Of a stretch of 64,000 nt of DNA, positions 47,971 to 56,000 are shown one piece after another. Positions within the stretch are counted from its first letter, which is position 1. The number at the start of each line of letters is the position of its first letter. The DNA comes from Acetobacteraceae bacterium. Its GTDB lineage: Bacteria; Pseudomonadota; Alphaproteobacteria; Acetobacterales; Acetobacteraceae. The translations under genes and the position numbers were made by a program. The stretch is taken from contig CANJLW010000019.1 of NCBI GenBank assembly GCA_947475245.1, forward strand, positions 1 to 64,000, in the 5' to 3' direction. Below the pieces are notes generated by a model. It did not search any database. It saw only the letters and a list, made by a program, of their open reading frames with translations, and was not told the DNA's origin.

Positions 47971-49427
47971 GCGCAGCGGAAGTGAGAGCGGCGCTTATCG
48001 AGGCTTTGCCGCCGAATACATCATTGAGTGGCGGTTCGCCGGAGTTGCGCCACGTCTATGTCCCACCCTCTCACATTCGCGCGTTACGGCTCGAAAATGC
48101 GCTTGTTATCGGTGGACGAGGCGTCGGCAAGTCCTTCTGGAGCGCCGCGCTGCGTGACGACGCCATCCGAGCAATGCTTGGCGCGTCGGTACTCGGCTTG
48201 CCGCGCACGAAAGTATTCAGCGGATTTGGTGAACAATCTGAAATTGCTTCTTTTCCCACTCCGGAAGCCTTCGGTAAACTATTGCGTGATGGCTTCGGCG
48301 CATACGACGTATGGCAAGCAGTCGTCGGACGGTGGGCCGCGAAATTAGCCGGGAGGGCTGACTCGCTTCCGACCGACAAATGGGAAAATACCGCCGAACG
48401 AGTCAAGTCCGATCCGGAAACGTTTGCCGTATTGCTCGAAAGCGCAAATCGAACATTGGATGCGCGCGACACCAACGGCCTTATTGTGTTCGATGCGCTG
48501 GATCGCGCAAGCGATGACTGGGCGACAATGGATAACATTGTTCGTGATTTGCTGCGTGTTGTGCTGAAGTTGATGCCGTTTAAGCGGCTGCATGCAAAGG
48601 CGTTTCTGCGCGAAGATCAGTACGACGGCAGATTAGTGACGACGTTCCCGGATGCTTCCAAGTTGCAAGCCAATCGCGTCGAACTAACCTGGGCACCGCA
48701 CGATTTGCATGGATTGCTTTGGCAATATCTATTGAATGCGGAAAAGCCGAATGGGGAAATCCTGCGACAAGTCTGCCAAGCGACGATTGGCGTCACCGTG
48801 GCCAAAGACCAAAGTGGCGTGTGGCAGGTTCCCGCCGATGCCAAGCGGGAGAGCGAGGGGCAAAAGCATCTCTTTGAAGCGTTGGCCGGCCAGTACATGG
48901 GACGCGATCGGCGACGAGGTTTTACGTACAGCTGGTCGGTCGGTCACTTGGCGGATGCTCGCGGGCGTACGTCGCCACGATCTTTCCTCGCAGGCATTCG
49001 CGAGGCGGCAGAGGATTCAAGGGAACGATATCCCGACCATTCGCTGCCTTTGCATTATGAAAGCATCAAGCGCGGTGTGCAAAAGGCGTCCGCGATTCGT
49101 GTCAACGAAATGGTCGAGGATTATCCTTGGGTCAAAACGGCCCTGCGCCCGTTGGAGGGGCAGGTTGTCCCCTGCGAATTCAGCGTGATCGAGCAGCGTT
49201 GGCGGCAAGATCCCGGAGACGCTGGGGTGCTGCGCAATCCTGGGAAGCTCCCTCCTGAGCATGTCGCCGATAGTTGGCCCGGCGTGCGGAAGGACCTCTT
49301 CGCCCTCGGAGTCTTTGAACAGATGAAAGACGGGCGCGTCAATATGCCCGATCTCTATCGTGTCGGCTTCGGACTGGGGCGTCGGGGTGGGGTTAAGCCG
49401 ATGGCCAAAGGTCCGGCTCAAACTTAA
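47967..49427 (+). CDS. P-loop NTPase, third gene of the KGGVGR module
   Basis: 486 residues. Walker A VIGGRGVGKSFWSAALRD (G49-S56) and a Walker-B-like NGLIVFDALDRASDDW (170-185) suggest an AAA/STAND-like NTPase. A helical middle follows, then a C-terminal part ending in a winged-helix-like stretch (FALGVFEQMKDGRVNMPDLY). Its family is not recognised beyond that. The ATG overlaps the ATPase stop. The gene is followed after 24 bases by the convergent flavin oxidoreductase gene, which marks the end of the module. Confidence 0.7.
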   Translation: MSAAEVRAALIEALPPNTSLSGGSPELRHVYVPPSHIRALRLENALVIGGRGVGKSFWSAALRDDAIRAMLGASVLGLPRTKVFSGFGEQSEIASFPTPEAFGKLLRDGFGAYDVWQAVVGRWAAKLAGRADSLPTDKWENTAERVKSDPETFAVLLESANRTLDARDTNGLIVFDALDRASDDWATMDNIVRDLLRVVLKLMPFKRLHAKAFLREDQYDGRLVTTFPDASKLQANRVELTWAPHDLHGLLWQYLLNAEKPNGEILRQVCQATIGVTVAKDQSGVWQVPADAKRESEGQKHLFEALAGQYMGRDRRRGFTYSWSVGHLADARGRTSPRSFLAGIREAAEDSRERYPDHSLPLHYESIKRGVQKASAIRVNEMVEDYPWVKTALRPLEGQVVPCEFSVIEQRWRQDPGDAGVLRNPGKLPPEHVADSWPGVRKDLFALGVFEQMKDGRVNMPDLYRVGFGLGRRGGVKPMAKGPAQT

Positions 49428-49451
49428 TCACCCCGGCCCCACCCTAACGCC

Positions 49452-50492
49452 CTAGGCCGCGAAGCCTTTGAACACGCTCGGGATCTTCTTGATCGCCTCC
49501 ACCGTCGCGCGCCTTGTCGCGGCGCTGGTGCCTGGGGCGAAATCCACCGTCACGCTGTCCACGATGCCGCCGAACCGCTTTTCGATCGCTTCCGGCAGCC
49601 CTTCATAGGTCGCGCGGGCAACGAACAGGTCCAGCACGTCGTCCGGCACTTCCGCCGCCATTTGGCTCCATAGGCCCTGGCGCGACATGGCGTTCAGCTT
49701 GATGCCCAGGTCACCCACCCCATGCAGGTCGAAAACACTGCGATAGGCGGGGGTCGAGCCGTAGAACGCCACGCGATAGCGCACTTTCTCGGCCGCGGCC
49801 TTGACCGAGGCCTCGTCCGGTCCCGTGGCGATGAAGCCGCCGCCGGTCACCTCGAAATTGTCGAACGACTTTCCCGCAGCCGCCAGTTCGGTCGCGATCT
49901 GCGGGCGAACGACCTCTTCCAGGTACTTGCGCGTGGCAAAGCTGTGCAGACGCACGCTGTCGGACAGGCGCGCGGCGGTTTTCAGCATCAGCGGCCCAAC
50001 GGCGGCCATGGCGACCGGGGGCAGCGGCAATCCCTGGGCCGGGGGAGAGAACTCCGGCGTCATCAGGGTGAAGTTGTAGTACTTGCCCTTGTAGTTCAGC
50101 TTCTCGCCATGTTCCCAGCAGCGGAAGATGGCGCGCAGGGACTCGACATATTCGCCCATGCGCGCGGCGGGGGCGGTCCAGGGCACGCTGAAGCGACGCT
50201 CGTTATGCGCCTTCACTTGGCTGCCCAACCCGAGGATGAAGCGACCCTTGGAGTGCTTGTGCAAATCCCAGGCCTGATTGGCGAGGATCATCGGGCTGCG
50301 CGGGAACGAGATGGCGACGGAGGTCACCAATCGCACGCGTTCGGTTGCCATCGCCGCGAAGGCGAGCGGCGCGAACGGGTCGTGCTTAAGCTCGTGGCTT
50401 TGGACAACATCGCAACCGTCGTCCTCGGCCGAACGCGCGGTGGGTCCGCAGGCTGCCCAGTCGTTGTCGGGCAGGCTTCTTGATACGTACAT
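49452..50492 (-). CDS. LLM-class flavin-dependent (F420-like) oxidoreductase
   Basis: 346 residues, luciferase-like TIM barrel. Landmarks: HELKHDPFAPLAFAAMATER, TSVAISFPRSPMILANQAWD, KGRFILGLGSQVKAHNERRF and AAVGPLMLKTAARLSDSV. The pattern fits the TIGR03617-type group annotated as F420-dependent oxidoreductases. Since cofactor F420 is uncommon in alphaproteobacteria, FMN use cannot be excluded. The substrate is unknown. It stands alone on the minus strand. Confidence 0.82.
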   Translation of the reverse strand: MYVSRSLPDNDWAACGPTARSAEDDGCDVVQSHELKHDPFAPLAFAAMATERVRLVTSVAISFPRSPMILANQAWDLHKHSKGRFILGLGSQVKAHNERRFSVPWTAPAARMGEYVESLRAIFRCWEHGEKLNYKGKYYNFTLMTPEFSPPAQGLPLPPVAMAAVGPLMLKTAARLSDSVRLHSFATRKYLEEVVRPQIATELAAAGKSFDNFEVTGGGFIATGPDEASVKAAAEKVRYRVAFYGSTPAYRSVFDLHGVGDLGIKLNAMSRQGLWSQMAAEVPDDVLDLFVARATYEGLPEAIEKRFGGIVDSVTVDFAPGTSAATRRATVEAIKKIPSVFKGFAA

Positions 50493-50912
50493 GGTGGTCG
50501 TTTCCCTGTCTTGGATCGGTGCTTACTCCACGACAGGATGGGCATGGATGCAAGCCGGCGCGATACAACCATAGGAAGAGCGATGGAGAGAGCGTTCGCC
50601 GAAACGAGCATCAATAAGCAGGATTCTCAAATATATTTGTCTTATCCCGTTTGCTTTGATCGGCGCTGCGCTGGCGGTCCCAGCCGGACAGGCGGGCGAG
50701 TGGATCGCGCGTTTGCGATCTTGGAATCGCTTTTGCTGCTTATTCTGCCTGGTGCACAGGGCAGATGGGCTGGTTTGCTTTGCGTCAAAAATAAGAATTG
50801 TGTGGATTATGCGAATTTTACTCTTTCCACATTCCTACTTTGTGATACGTTCCAGAGAGTGTTCGGCGCAAGAGCCGTGACTATCCGGCGTTGCTGCGCC
50901 ACAGGGGGATAG
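50493..50912. other. 420-base intergenic region
   Basis: A stretch between two divergent genes, more AT-rich than average (for example 50625-50660 and 50790-50860). An ORF of 133 codons spans it, but its sequence lacks protein-like pattern and good coding bias, so it is not called. The last 13 bases carry a strong ribosome site (GGGGGATAG) for the PEP-CTERM gene. A promoter must lie here; no convincing -35/-10 pair was recognised. Confidence 0.5.
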
Positions 50913-51536
50913 ATGAAGACCATCGCGATCGCGCTTACGGGTATGGCGCTTTTTGCCGCGGCACCAGCGGTGGCGCAAACGAACCTGTTGGCGAACGGCA
51001 GCTTTGAAAGCGGTGCGACAAGCTGGACCAGCGCCGGCTCGACATCGTTCACCACGGCCGTCGCGGCCGGTGTCTCAGTCAGTCCGTTCCCGACATCGGC
51101 CGGAAGCCCCGACGCGGCCGGCACGAAGGTCGCTCAGCTTCTCAGCTCCTCCGGCGTCACTCCCTCCACGATCTCACAGAGCATCAGCGTGGTGGCCGGC
51201 ACGATCTACTCGATCGGCTATGACCTTGTTCTGTTCAACGCCGCCGCCGCGGGGACGTTCTCCACGACGGTAAAGCTCGGGGCCGTGACCCTGGCGGGGC
51301 TGACGGTCGCCAGCGGCTCGCTGACGTCGGGCACCTGGGTCGAAAAGATCGTCACCTTCAAGGCGCTCTCCACCGGCACGCAGGCGTTGACGGTGACCTA
51401 TACCCCGACGGCGACCGCGTCCAAGTCCGTCGCGGTTGACCGCGTCTATGTGCAAAATATCCCGGAACCGGCGTCCGCTCTGCTCCTGCTCGCCGGCGCG
51501 GCCGGGCTGTACCGGGTGCGTCGCCGCAAGAGCTGA
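50913..51536 (+). CDS. PEP-CTERM sorting domain protein
   Basis: 207 residues. A signal peptide (1-21, ending AVAQ) is followed by a beta-rich, Ser/Thr/Ala-rich domain with NLLANGSFESGATSWTSAGS, the opening of a galactose-binding/CBM-like jellyroll. The C-terminus IPEPASALLLLAGAAGLYRV plus RRRKS is a full PEP-CTERM signal: PEP motif, hydrophobic helix, basic tail. Such proteins are cleaved and anchored by an exosortase (EpsH/XrtA type) and are linked to exopolysaccharide export. No exosortase gene lies in the window. Confidence 0.88.
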   Translation: MKTIAIALTGMALFAAAPAVAQTNLLANGSFESGATSWTSAGSTSFTTAVAAGVSVSPFPTSAGSPDAAGTKVAQLLSSSGVTPSTISQSISVVAGTIYSIGYDLVLFNAAAAGTFSTTVKLGAVTLAGLTVASGSLTSGTWVEKIVTFKALSTGTQALTVTYTPTATASKSVAVDRVYVQNIPEPASALLLLAGAAGLYRVRRRKS

Positions 51537-51540
51537 TCGC

Positions 51541-52455
51541 TTGTCGATCTTTCGGACGATCGTCGCGGCGGTCATCGCCGGCGCAGTCGCGTTGCCGGCG
51601 GTGGCCCAAACCGCCGCCGAAGTCGTGCCGCCGCAAAAGATCCTGGCGGACGGCTTCAAGACACTCGCCGATCTGACCACGGAACTCGATAAACGCGCCG
51701 CGAATGTGGCCGTCACTGTCGACGGTACGCCGATTACCGACGGCGACATTTCCGACGAAATCAAAACCTACCCGGCGTCGTTCGGTCGCATGTCGATGAC
51801 GGCGGTCTATCAGATCGCCATGGAAAACCTGATGCGCCAGCGCGCCCTGGCGTTGCGCGCGCGTCGGGAAGGCGTGGACAAAGACCCAGCTGCGATGCGG
51901 CGCCTGGCAATCGGAACCGACCGGATCCTGGTCGCCGAATACATGCGCCGCGAAATCACGCCGAAGCTGACCGAACCGGCTCTGCGCGCGCGCTACGAAA
52001 AGCAATATGCCGGTAAGCCCGGACCGATGGAAATGCGCGCCCGCGTGATCGCCATGCCCACGCGGGAAGAAGCGATGGAGGTCCTTTCCAAGCTCCGCGC
52101 CAATCCCGATTTCGCCGCGGTCGCGCGTGAATTCAGCCGCGATGCCAGCGCCCCTGTAGGCGGCGATCTCGGCTATGTGCCGATCGAAGCCATCGACCCC
52201 GCGCTGGGCGCCGCCCTGTTCGCGATGAATCCCGGTGAAATGACCTCCAACCCCGTCAAGGGCGCGCAAGGGTGGTTTTTGATCCGTAATGAGGGCGCGC
52301 GCCAGCAGGCGTCTCCCACCTACGAATCCGTGCGCGAACAACTCCGCCGAGAGATGGTGGCTGAAGAAATGGCCGCCATCCGCGCCGCCATTCCCGCAAA
52401 GATCACTGCGGAGCCCGGCAAAACGCCGAGCGTGGAGACTGAAAAGGCGAAATAG
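51541..52455 (+). CDS. Parvulin-type peptidyl-prolyl isomerase
   Basis: 304 residues from a TTG codon (no ATG fits). Signal peptide MSIFRTIVAAVIAGAVALPA, then AVTVDGTPITDGDISDEIKT (SurA_N-like) and a parvulin domain at about 158-250: MRARVIAMPTREEAMEVLSK, FSRDASAPVGGDLGYVPIEA, AMNPGEMTSNPVKGAQGW. Its tail is Lys/Glu-rich. It would assist folding of exported proteins. It starts 4 bases after the PEP-CTERM stop, so the two are probably co-transcribed and the PEP-CTERM protein may be a client. Confidence 0.82.
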   Translation: MSIFRTIVAAVIAGAVALPAVAQTAAEVVPPQKILADGFKTLADLTTELDKRAANVAVTVDGTPITDGDISDEIKTYPASFGRMSMTAVYQIAMENLMRQRALALRARREGVDKDPAAMRRLAIGTDRILVAEYMRREITPKLTEPALRARYEKQYAGKPGPMEMRARVIAMPTREEAMEVLSKLRANPDFAAVAREFSRDASAPVGGDLGYVPIEAIDPALGAALFAMNPGEMTSNPVKGAQGWFLIRNEGARQQASPTYESVREQLRREMVAEEMAAIRAAIPAKITAEPGKTPSVETEKAK

Positions 52456-52523
52456 GGCGACCGGTTTGCCCTTCCTCCCGACCTCCCGTAAAGCGGGCCT
52501 GGGTGTTTTAAACGGAGGATTCC

Positions 52524-53285
52524 ATGACCAACCTGGCAGGCAAAGTCATCGTCGTCACCGGTGCCAGCCGAGGCATCGGCGCGGCCGCCGCGATCGCCTT
52601 GGGCAAGGCCGGCGCAACGGTATTGCTGGCTGCGCGTGACGGCAAACTGGCCGGTGACGTGGCCCAATCCATCGTTTCCGCCGGCGGCGTGGCCGGTGCC
52701 CGCGCGGTGGATGTGTCCGACTACGCCTCGGTCACGGCGTTGTTCGATGAAGCATATGGTCGTTACGGCCGGTTGGACGCTGTGATCAATAATGCCGGTG
52801 TGATCGAACCGATCGCCTCCGTCGCCGACAGCGATCCTGCGGTCTGGGCGCGCAACATCGAAATCAACCTGACCGGTGCCTATTACGTGATCCGCGCTGC
52901 ATTGCCGAGCATGATCGCGGCCGGCGGCGGAACGATCGTCAACGTCTCCTCCGGCGCCGCGATCCGGCCCTTGGAAGGGTGGAGCGCCTATTGCTCCGGC
53001 AAGGCCGGGCTCCACATGCTGACCCGCGCGGTGGCCCTGGAAAATGCGAACAATGGCATCCGAATTTTCGGCTTTCAGCCGGGCACGACGGATACCGACA
53101 TGCAGGTGCTTATCCGCGCTTCCGGCATCAATCAGATCAGCCAAATCCCGCGTGAAAACCTCACCCCCGTGTCACACCCGGCGGAGGCGATCGTTTATCT
53201 CTGCACACCGGCGGCGGATGATCTGAACGGGCAGGAATTCAGCCTGCGTGACGAAGCGTTCCGTGCGCGCCTGAACCTGGGATAG
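52524..53285 (+). CDS. Short-chain dehydrogenase/reductase (SDR)
   Basis: 253 residues, classical SDR. Cofactor motif VTGASRGIGAAAAIALG (12-28), NNAGV at 89-93, catalytic Ser in VNVSSGAAIRP (about S142), and Y156-x3-K160 in SAYCSGKAGLHM. It reduces or oxidises an unidentified alcohol/carbonyl with NAD(P). CGGAGG lies before the ATG. It precedes a CoA-transferase and may share its pathway. Confidence 0.9.
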   Translation: MTNLAGKVIVVTGASRGIGAAAAIALGKAGATVLLAARDGKLAGDVAQSIVSAGGVAGARAVDVSDYASVTALFDEAYGRYGRLDAVINNAGVIEPIASVADSDPAVWARNIEINLTGAYYVIRAALPSMIAAGGGTIVNVSSGAAIRPLEGWSAYCSGKAGLHMLTRAVALENANNGIRIFGFQPGTTDTDMQVLIRASGINQISQIPRENLTPVSHPAEAIVYLCTPAADDLNGQEFSLRDEAFRARLNLG

Positions 53286-53357
53286 GTCCGCGCCGGTTTC
53301 CACGCGTCGCCAAATCGCACTAACCTACCGGCAGAGCGATAAGGAGAGGGCGTTCGG

Positions 53358-54515
53358 ATGAACCAGGCGACGAACAAGACGATGACGGGTCCGCTACAGG
53401 GCATCAAGGTGATCGAGATCGGCCAGGCACTGGCCGGTCCGCTCGCCGGGGTGATCCTGGCTGACATGGGCGCGGACGTGATCAAGGTCGAAAAGCCCGA
53501 CGGCGGCGACGATGCCCGTCTGTGGGGCCCTCCGTTCGTTGGCCCGGACTCCGTCAGCTTCCACACCAATAATCGCGGCAAGCGCTCCGTCACGCTCGAC
53601 ATTAAAAGCGCGGCGGACGTGGCGAAGCTTAAGGCGATGGTGAAGGATGCCGACATCCTGATCCAGAATCTGCGGCCGGGCATCGTGGACGATTTCGGCA
53701 TCGGGCCGGACGCGCTGATGGCGGTCAATCCTCGGCTGATTTACTGCTCCATCTGGGCGTTCGGCTACACCGGGCCGCTGAAGCTGGCGCCGGGTTTTGA
53801 TCCGCTGTTGCAATGCTATGGCGCGGTTGTGTCGTTGACCGGTCGTCCGGAAGATCCGCCGACGTTCTGCGCCCCGGCCATCAACGATACGGCGACCGGC
53901 ATGTGGTGCGTGATCGGCGCGCTGGCGGCGTTGAAGCAGCGAGAGACGACGGGCAAGGGCTGCGCGGTCGATGCGTCGCTGTTTGAAAGCGCCGTCGCCT
54001 GGGTGCAGGGGCCGTTGAACGCCTATAACGTGACCGGCAATCTGCCCAAGCGGCACGGCGCGGCCAGCGCCACCTTGGCCCCCTACCAAATCTTTGAAAC
54101 CGCGGACCGTCCGCTTTGCATCGCCGCCGGCAACGATCGCCTGTTCGTCAAGCTGGCGCGGGCAATGGGGCATCCGGAATGGTCGACCGACCCGTTATTC
54201 TCCGACGGACGCAAGCGCGCGGCCAATCGCCTGGCTTTGGTCGACGCGATGCAGCCGGTCTTGTCGACCAAGACCCGCGTCGAATGGCTTGGGATCATCG
54301 GAGAGGCCGGGGTGCCCGTCGCGCCGGTGAACAACATCGCCGAACTCGCGGAAACCGAGCAGCTTCAGGCGATGGACATGATGCGGACGCTGCCGGGCAG
54401 CGAACTGAAGATTGTCGGCCTGCCCATCACCTTTGATCGGCAGCGCCCCCATCCGAAGTCTGACTCCCCGGCCCTGGGCGAACACAATGCGGAGGTGTTC
54501 GCCCAGCTCGGCTGA
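53358..54515 (+). CDS. CaiB/BaiF family (class III) CoA-transferase
   Basis: 385 residues. GIKVIEIGQALAGPLAGVIL, ADMGADVIKVEKPDGGDDAR, FHTNNRGKRSVTLDIKS, and the block APAINDTATGMWCVIGALAA with the probable catalytic Asp (D177). The C-terminal region includes GVPVAPVNNIAELAETEQLQ. It moves CoA between carboxylic acids, with an enzyme-linked Asp anhydride intermediate. The acid is unknown. AAGGAGA precedes the ATG. Confidence 0.9.
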   Translation: MNQATNKTMTGPLQGIKVIEIGQALAGPLAGVILADMGADVIKVEKPDGGDDARLWGPPFVGPDSVSFHTNNRGKRSVTLDIKSAADVAKLKAMVKDADILIQNLRPGIVDDFGIGPDALMAVNPRLIYCSIWAFGYTGPLKLAPGFDPLLQCYGAVVSLTGRPEDPPTFCAPAINDTATGMWCVIGALAALKQRETTGKGCAVDASLFESAVAWVQGPLNAYNVTGNLPKRHGAASATLAPYQIFETADRPLCIAAGNDRLFVKLARAMGHPEWSTDPLFSDGRKRAANRLALVDAMQPVLSTKTRVEWLGIIGEAGVPVAPVNNIAELAETEQLQAMDMMRTLPGSELKIVGLPITFDRQRPHPKSDSPALGEHNAEVFAQLG

Positions 54516-54546
54516 CCGGCGGCGGATACGGCGCGCGGTCACCGAC

Positions 54547-54564
54547 GGCAAGAAGCCTCTTGCC
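54547..54564 (+). terminator. Hairpin after the CoA-transferase gene
   Basis: Perfect 7-base-pair stem GGCAAGA / TCTTGCC with an AGCC loop, 31 bases after the CoA-transferase stop. No T-run follows. It separates this gene from the binding-protein genes and may end the SDR/CoA-transferase transcript. Confidence 0.4.
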
Positions 54565-54677
54565 TGACCCGCGCCGACAACCGCAGAGTGTACCTATCCT
54601 CGACGGATGCGACCGCCAAAAAGGCGGCCACGACACCAAAGATCAAATGGCGTCCGCGATGGATAGGGAGAAGAAAC

Positions 54678-55916
54678 ATGAAGCTTTCCACAATGCTGGG
54701 AGCGGCGTTGCTTGGCGTGGGCGCAATGCTGTCGCCCGCTTTGGCCCAGGGCACCATCAAAATCGGCTATAGCGAAACGCTGTCGGGCACCTTCGCGCAG
54801 ATCGGCGATCAGGGCATCAAGACCATTCAGTTCGTCGTTGACGGCATCAACGCCAAGGGTGGCGTGCTCGGCCGGAAACTCGAACTCGTTCCGATCGACA
54901 ATAAGGCGCAGCCCGCCGACGCGTTGTCGTCGTTGCAAAAGATGGTCGACGACAATCTGCCGATCATCCTGAACTGCGGCCCGTCCAACATCGCCAACGC
55001 GCTGGTGGCGGCGGTCGAAAAGAACAACGAACGCAACCCCGATCGGCGCATCGTCTATGTCAATTGCGGCGCCGTCGCGCCCGAACTGACGAATGAGCGT
55101 TGCAGCTTCTGGCATTTCCGCACCGACGTGCATGCCGGCATGAAGGCGGAGATCATGGTCCGCGCGCTGCCGAAATCCACGACAAAGGTCTATATGATCA
55201 ACCAGGACTACCTGTTTGGTCAGGCAGTGCAGCGCGATCTCAAGCTCTATCTGGAAAAATTGCGCCCCGACGTGCAGATCGTCGGTGATGAGCTGGTGCC
55301 GCTTGGGAAGATCAAGGACTTCTCGCCCTACGTGACCAAGATCAAGGCGTCCGGCGCGCATGCGCTGCTGACCGGCAACTGGGGGCCGGACATGACGCTG
55401 CTGATCCGTTCCGGCATGGATATGGGCCTGACGCTCGATTACTACACCTATTACTCGCACCTCGCGGGCGGTCCCACCGCCATTGGGCCGGGCGGTGCCG
55501 GCAAGGTGCATTCGATCATGCCGTTCAACGAGAATATCGGTGCCGAAACGGGCAACAAGGAACTCGATGCCTGGGTGCAGGCATTCCGCAAGAGCCACGA
55601 TTTCGACTTCGTGTTCGGCGACCGCCGTCTTGCTGTCGAATTGATCGCCGCCGCGATCGCCAAGGCCGGATCGACCGATCCGCTGAAAATCGCCCAGGCG
55701 ATGGAAGGATTGAAGCTCACGGACGCCGCCGGGCATGAAGCCATCATGCGTGCCGACGACCATCAGATTCAGATGGCGTACTATCTCGGAACGTTCACGC
55801 CCGGAACCAAATACGACTCCGAGAAAACCGGATTGGGCTGGAAAACCGACGTTACCTTCAAGGCCGCCGACATCAGCCAGGCCACGACCTGCAAGATGAA
55901 GCGCCCCACAAGTTAA
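54678..55916 (+). CDS. Type 1 periplasmic binding protein, first of a tandem pair
   Basis: 412 residues. Signal peptide (1-23, ending SPALAQ). Mature LivJ-like fold: TIKIGYSETLSGTFAQIGDQ, GINAKGGVLGRKLELVPIDN, ILNCGPSNIANALVAAVEKN, and two CSFWHF-type and NWGPDMTLL blocks; last residues KMKRPTS. It binds an amino acid or similar solute. No permease or ATPase gene is adjacent. It is very similar to the next gene throughout, a clear tandem duplication. GGGAGAAG precedes the ATG. Confidence 0.88.
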   Translation: MKLSTMLGAALLGVGAMLSPALAQGTIKIGYSETLSGTFAQIGDQGIKTIQFVVDGINAKGGVLGRKLELVPIDNKAQPADALSSLQKMVDDNLPIILNCGPSNIANALVAAVEKNNERNPDRRIVYVNCGAVAPELTNERCSFWHFRTDVHAGMKAEIMVRALPKSTTKVYMINQDYLFGQAVQRDLKLYLEKLRPDVQIVGDELVPLGKIKDFSPYVTKIKASGAHALLTGNWGPDMTLLIRSGMDMGLTLDYYTYYSHLAGGPTAIGPGGAGKVHSIMPFNENIGAETGNKELDAWVQAFRKSHDFDFVFGDRRLAVELIAAAIAKAGSTDPLKIAQAMEGLKLTDAAGHEAIMRADDHQIQMAYYLGTFTPGTKYDSEKTGLGWKTDVTFKAADISQATTCKMKRPTS

Positions 55917-55927
55917 CAAAAGTGCAT

Positions 55928-55957
55928 GCCGACGGGGCTTGCGAAAGCACCGTCGGC
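55928..55957 (+). promoter_or_regulatory. Stem-loop between the tandem binding-protein genes
   Basis: Outer stem GCCGACGG / CCGTCGGC (8 pairs) and inner stem GCTT / AAGC around a short loop. It occupies the 84-base gap between the two paralogous genes. Without a following T-run it is more likely an RNA-stabilising or ratio-setting structure than a terminator. Confidence 0.45.
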
Positions 55958-56000
55958 AAACGCAGACTGGGGTCGTCCATAAAAAACGGGAGACTCCTCT

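Noticed and set aside
50511-50912. A 133-codon ORF in the intergenic region before the PEP-CTERM gene
   Set aside because: No domain, many Cys/Arg clusters and low coding character.
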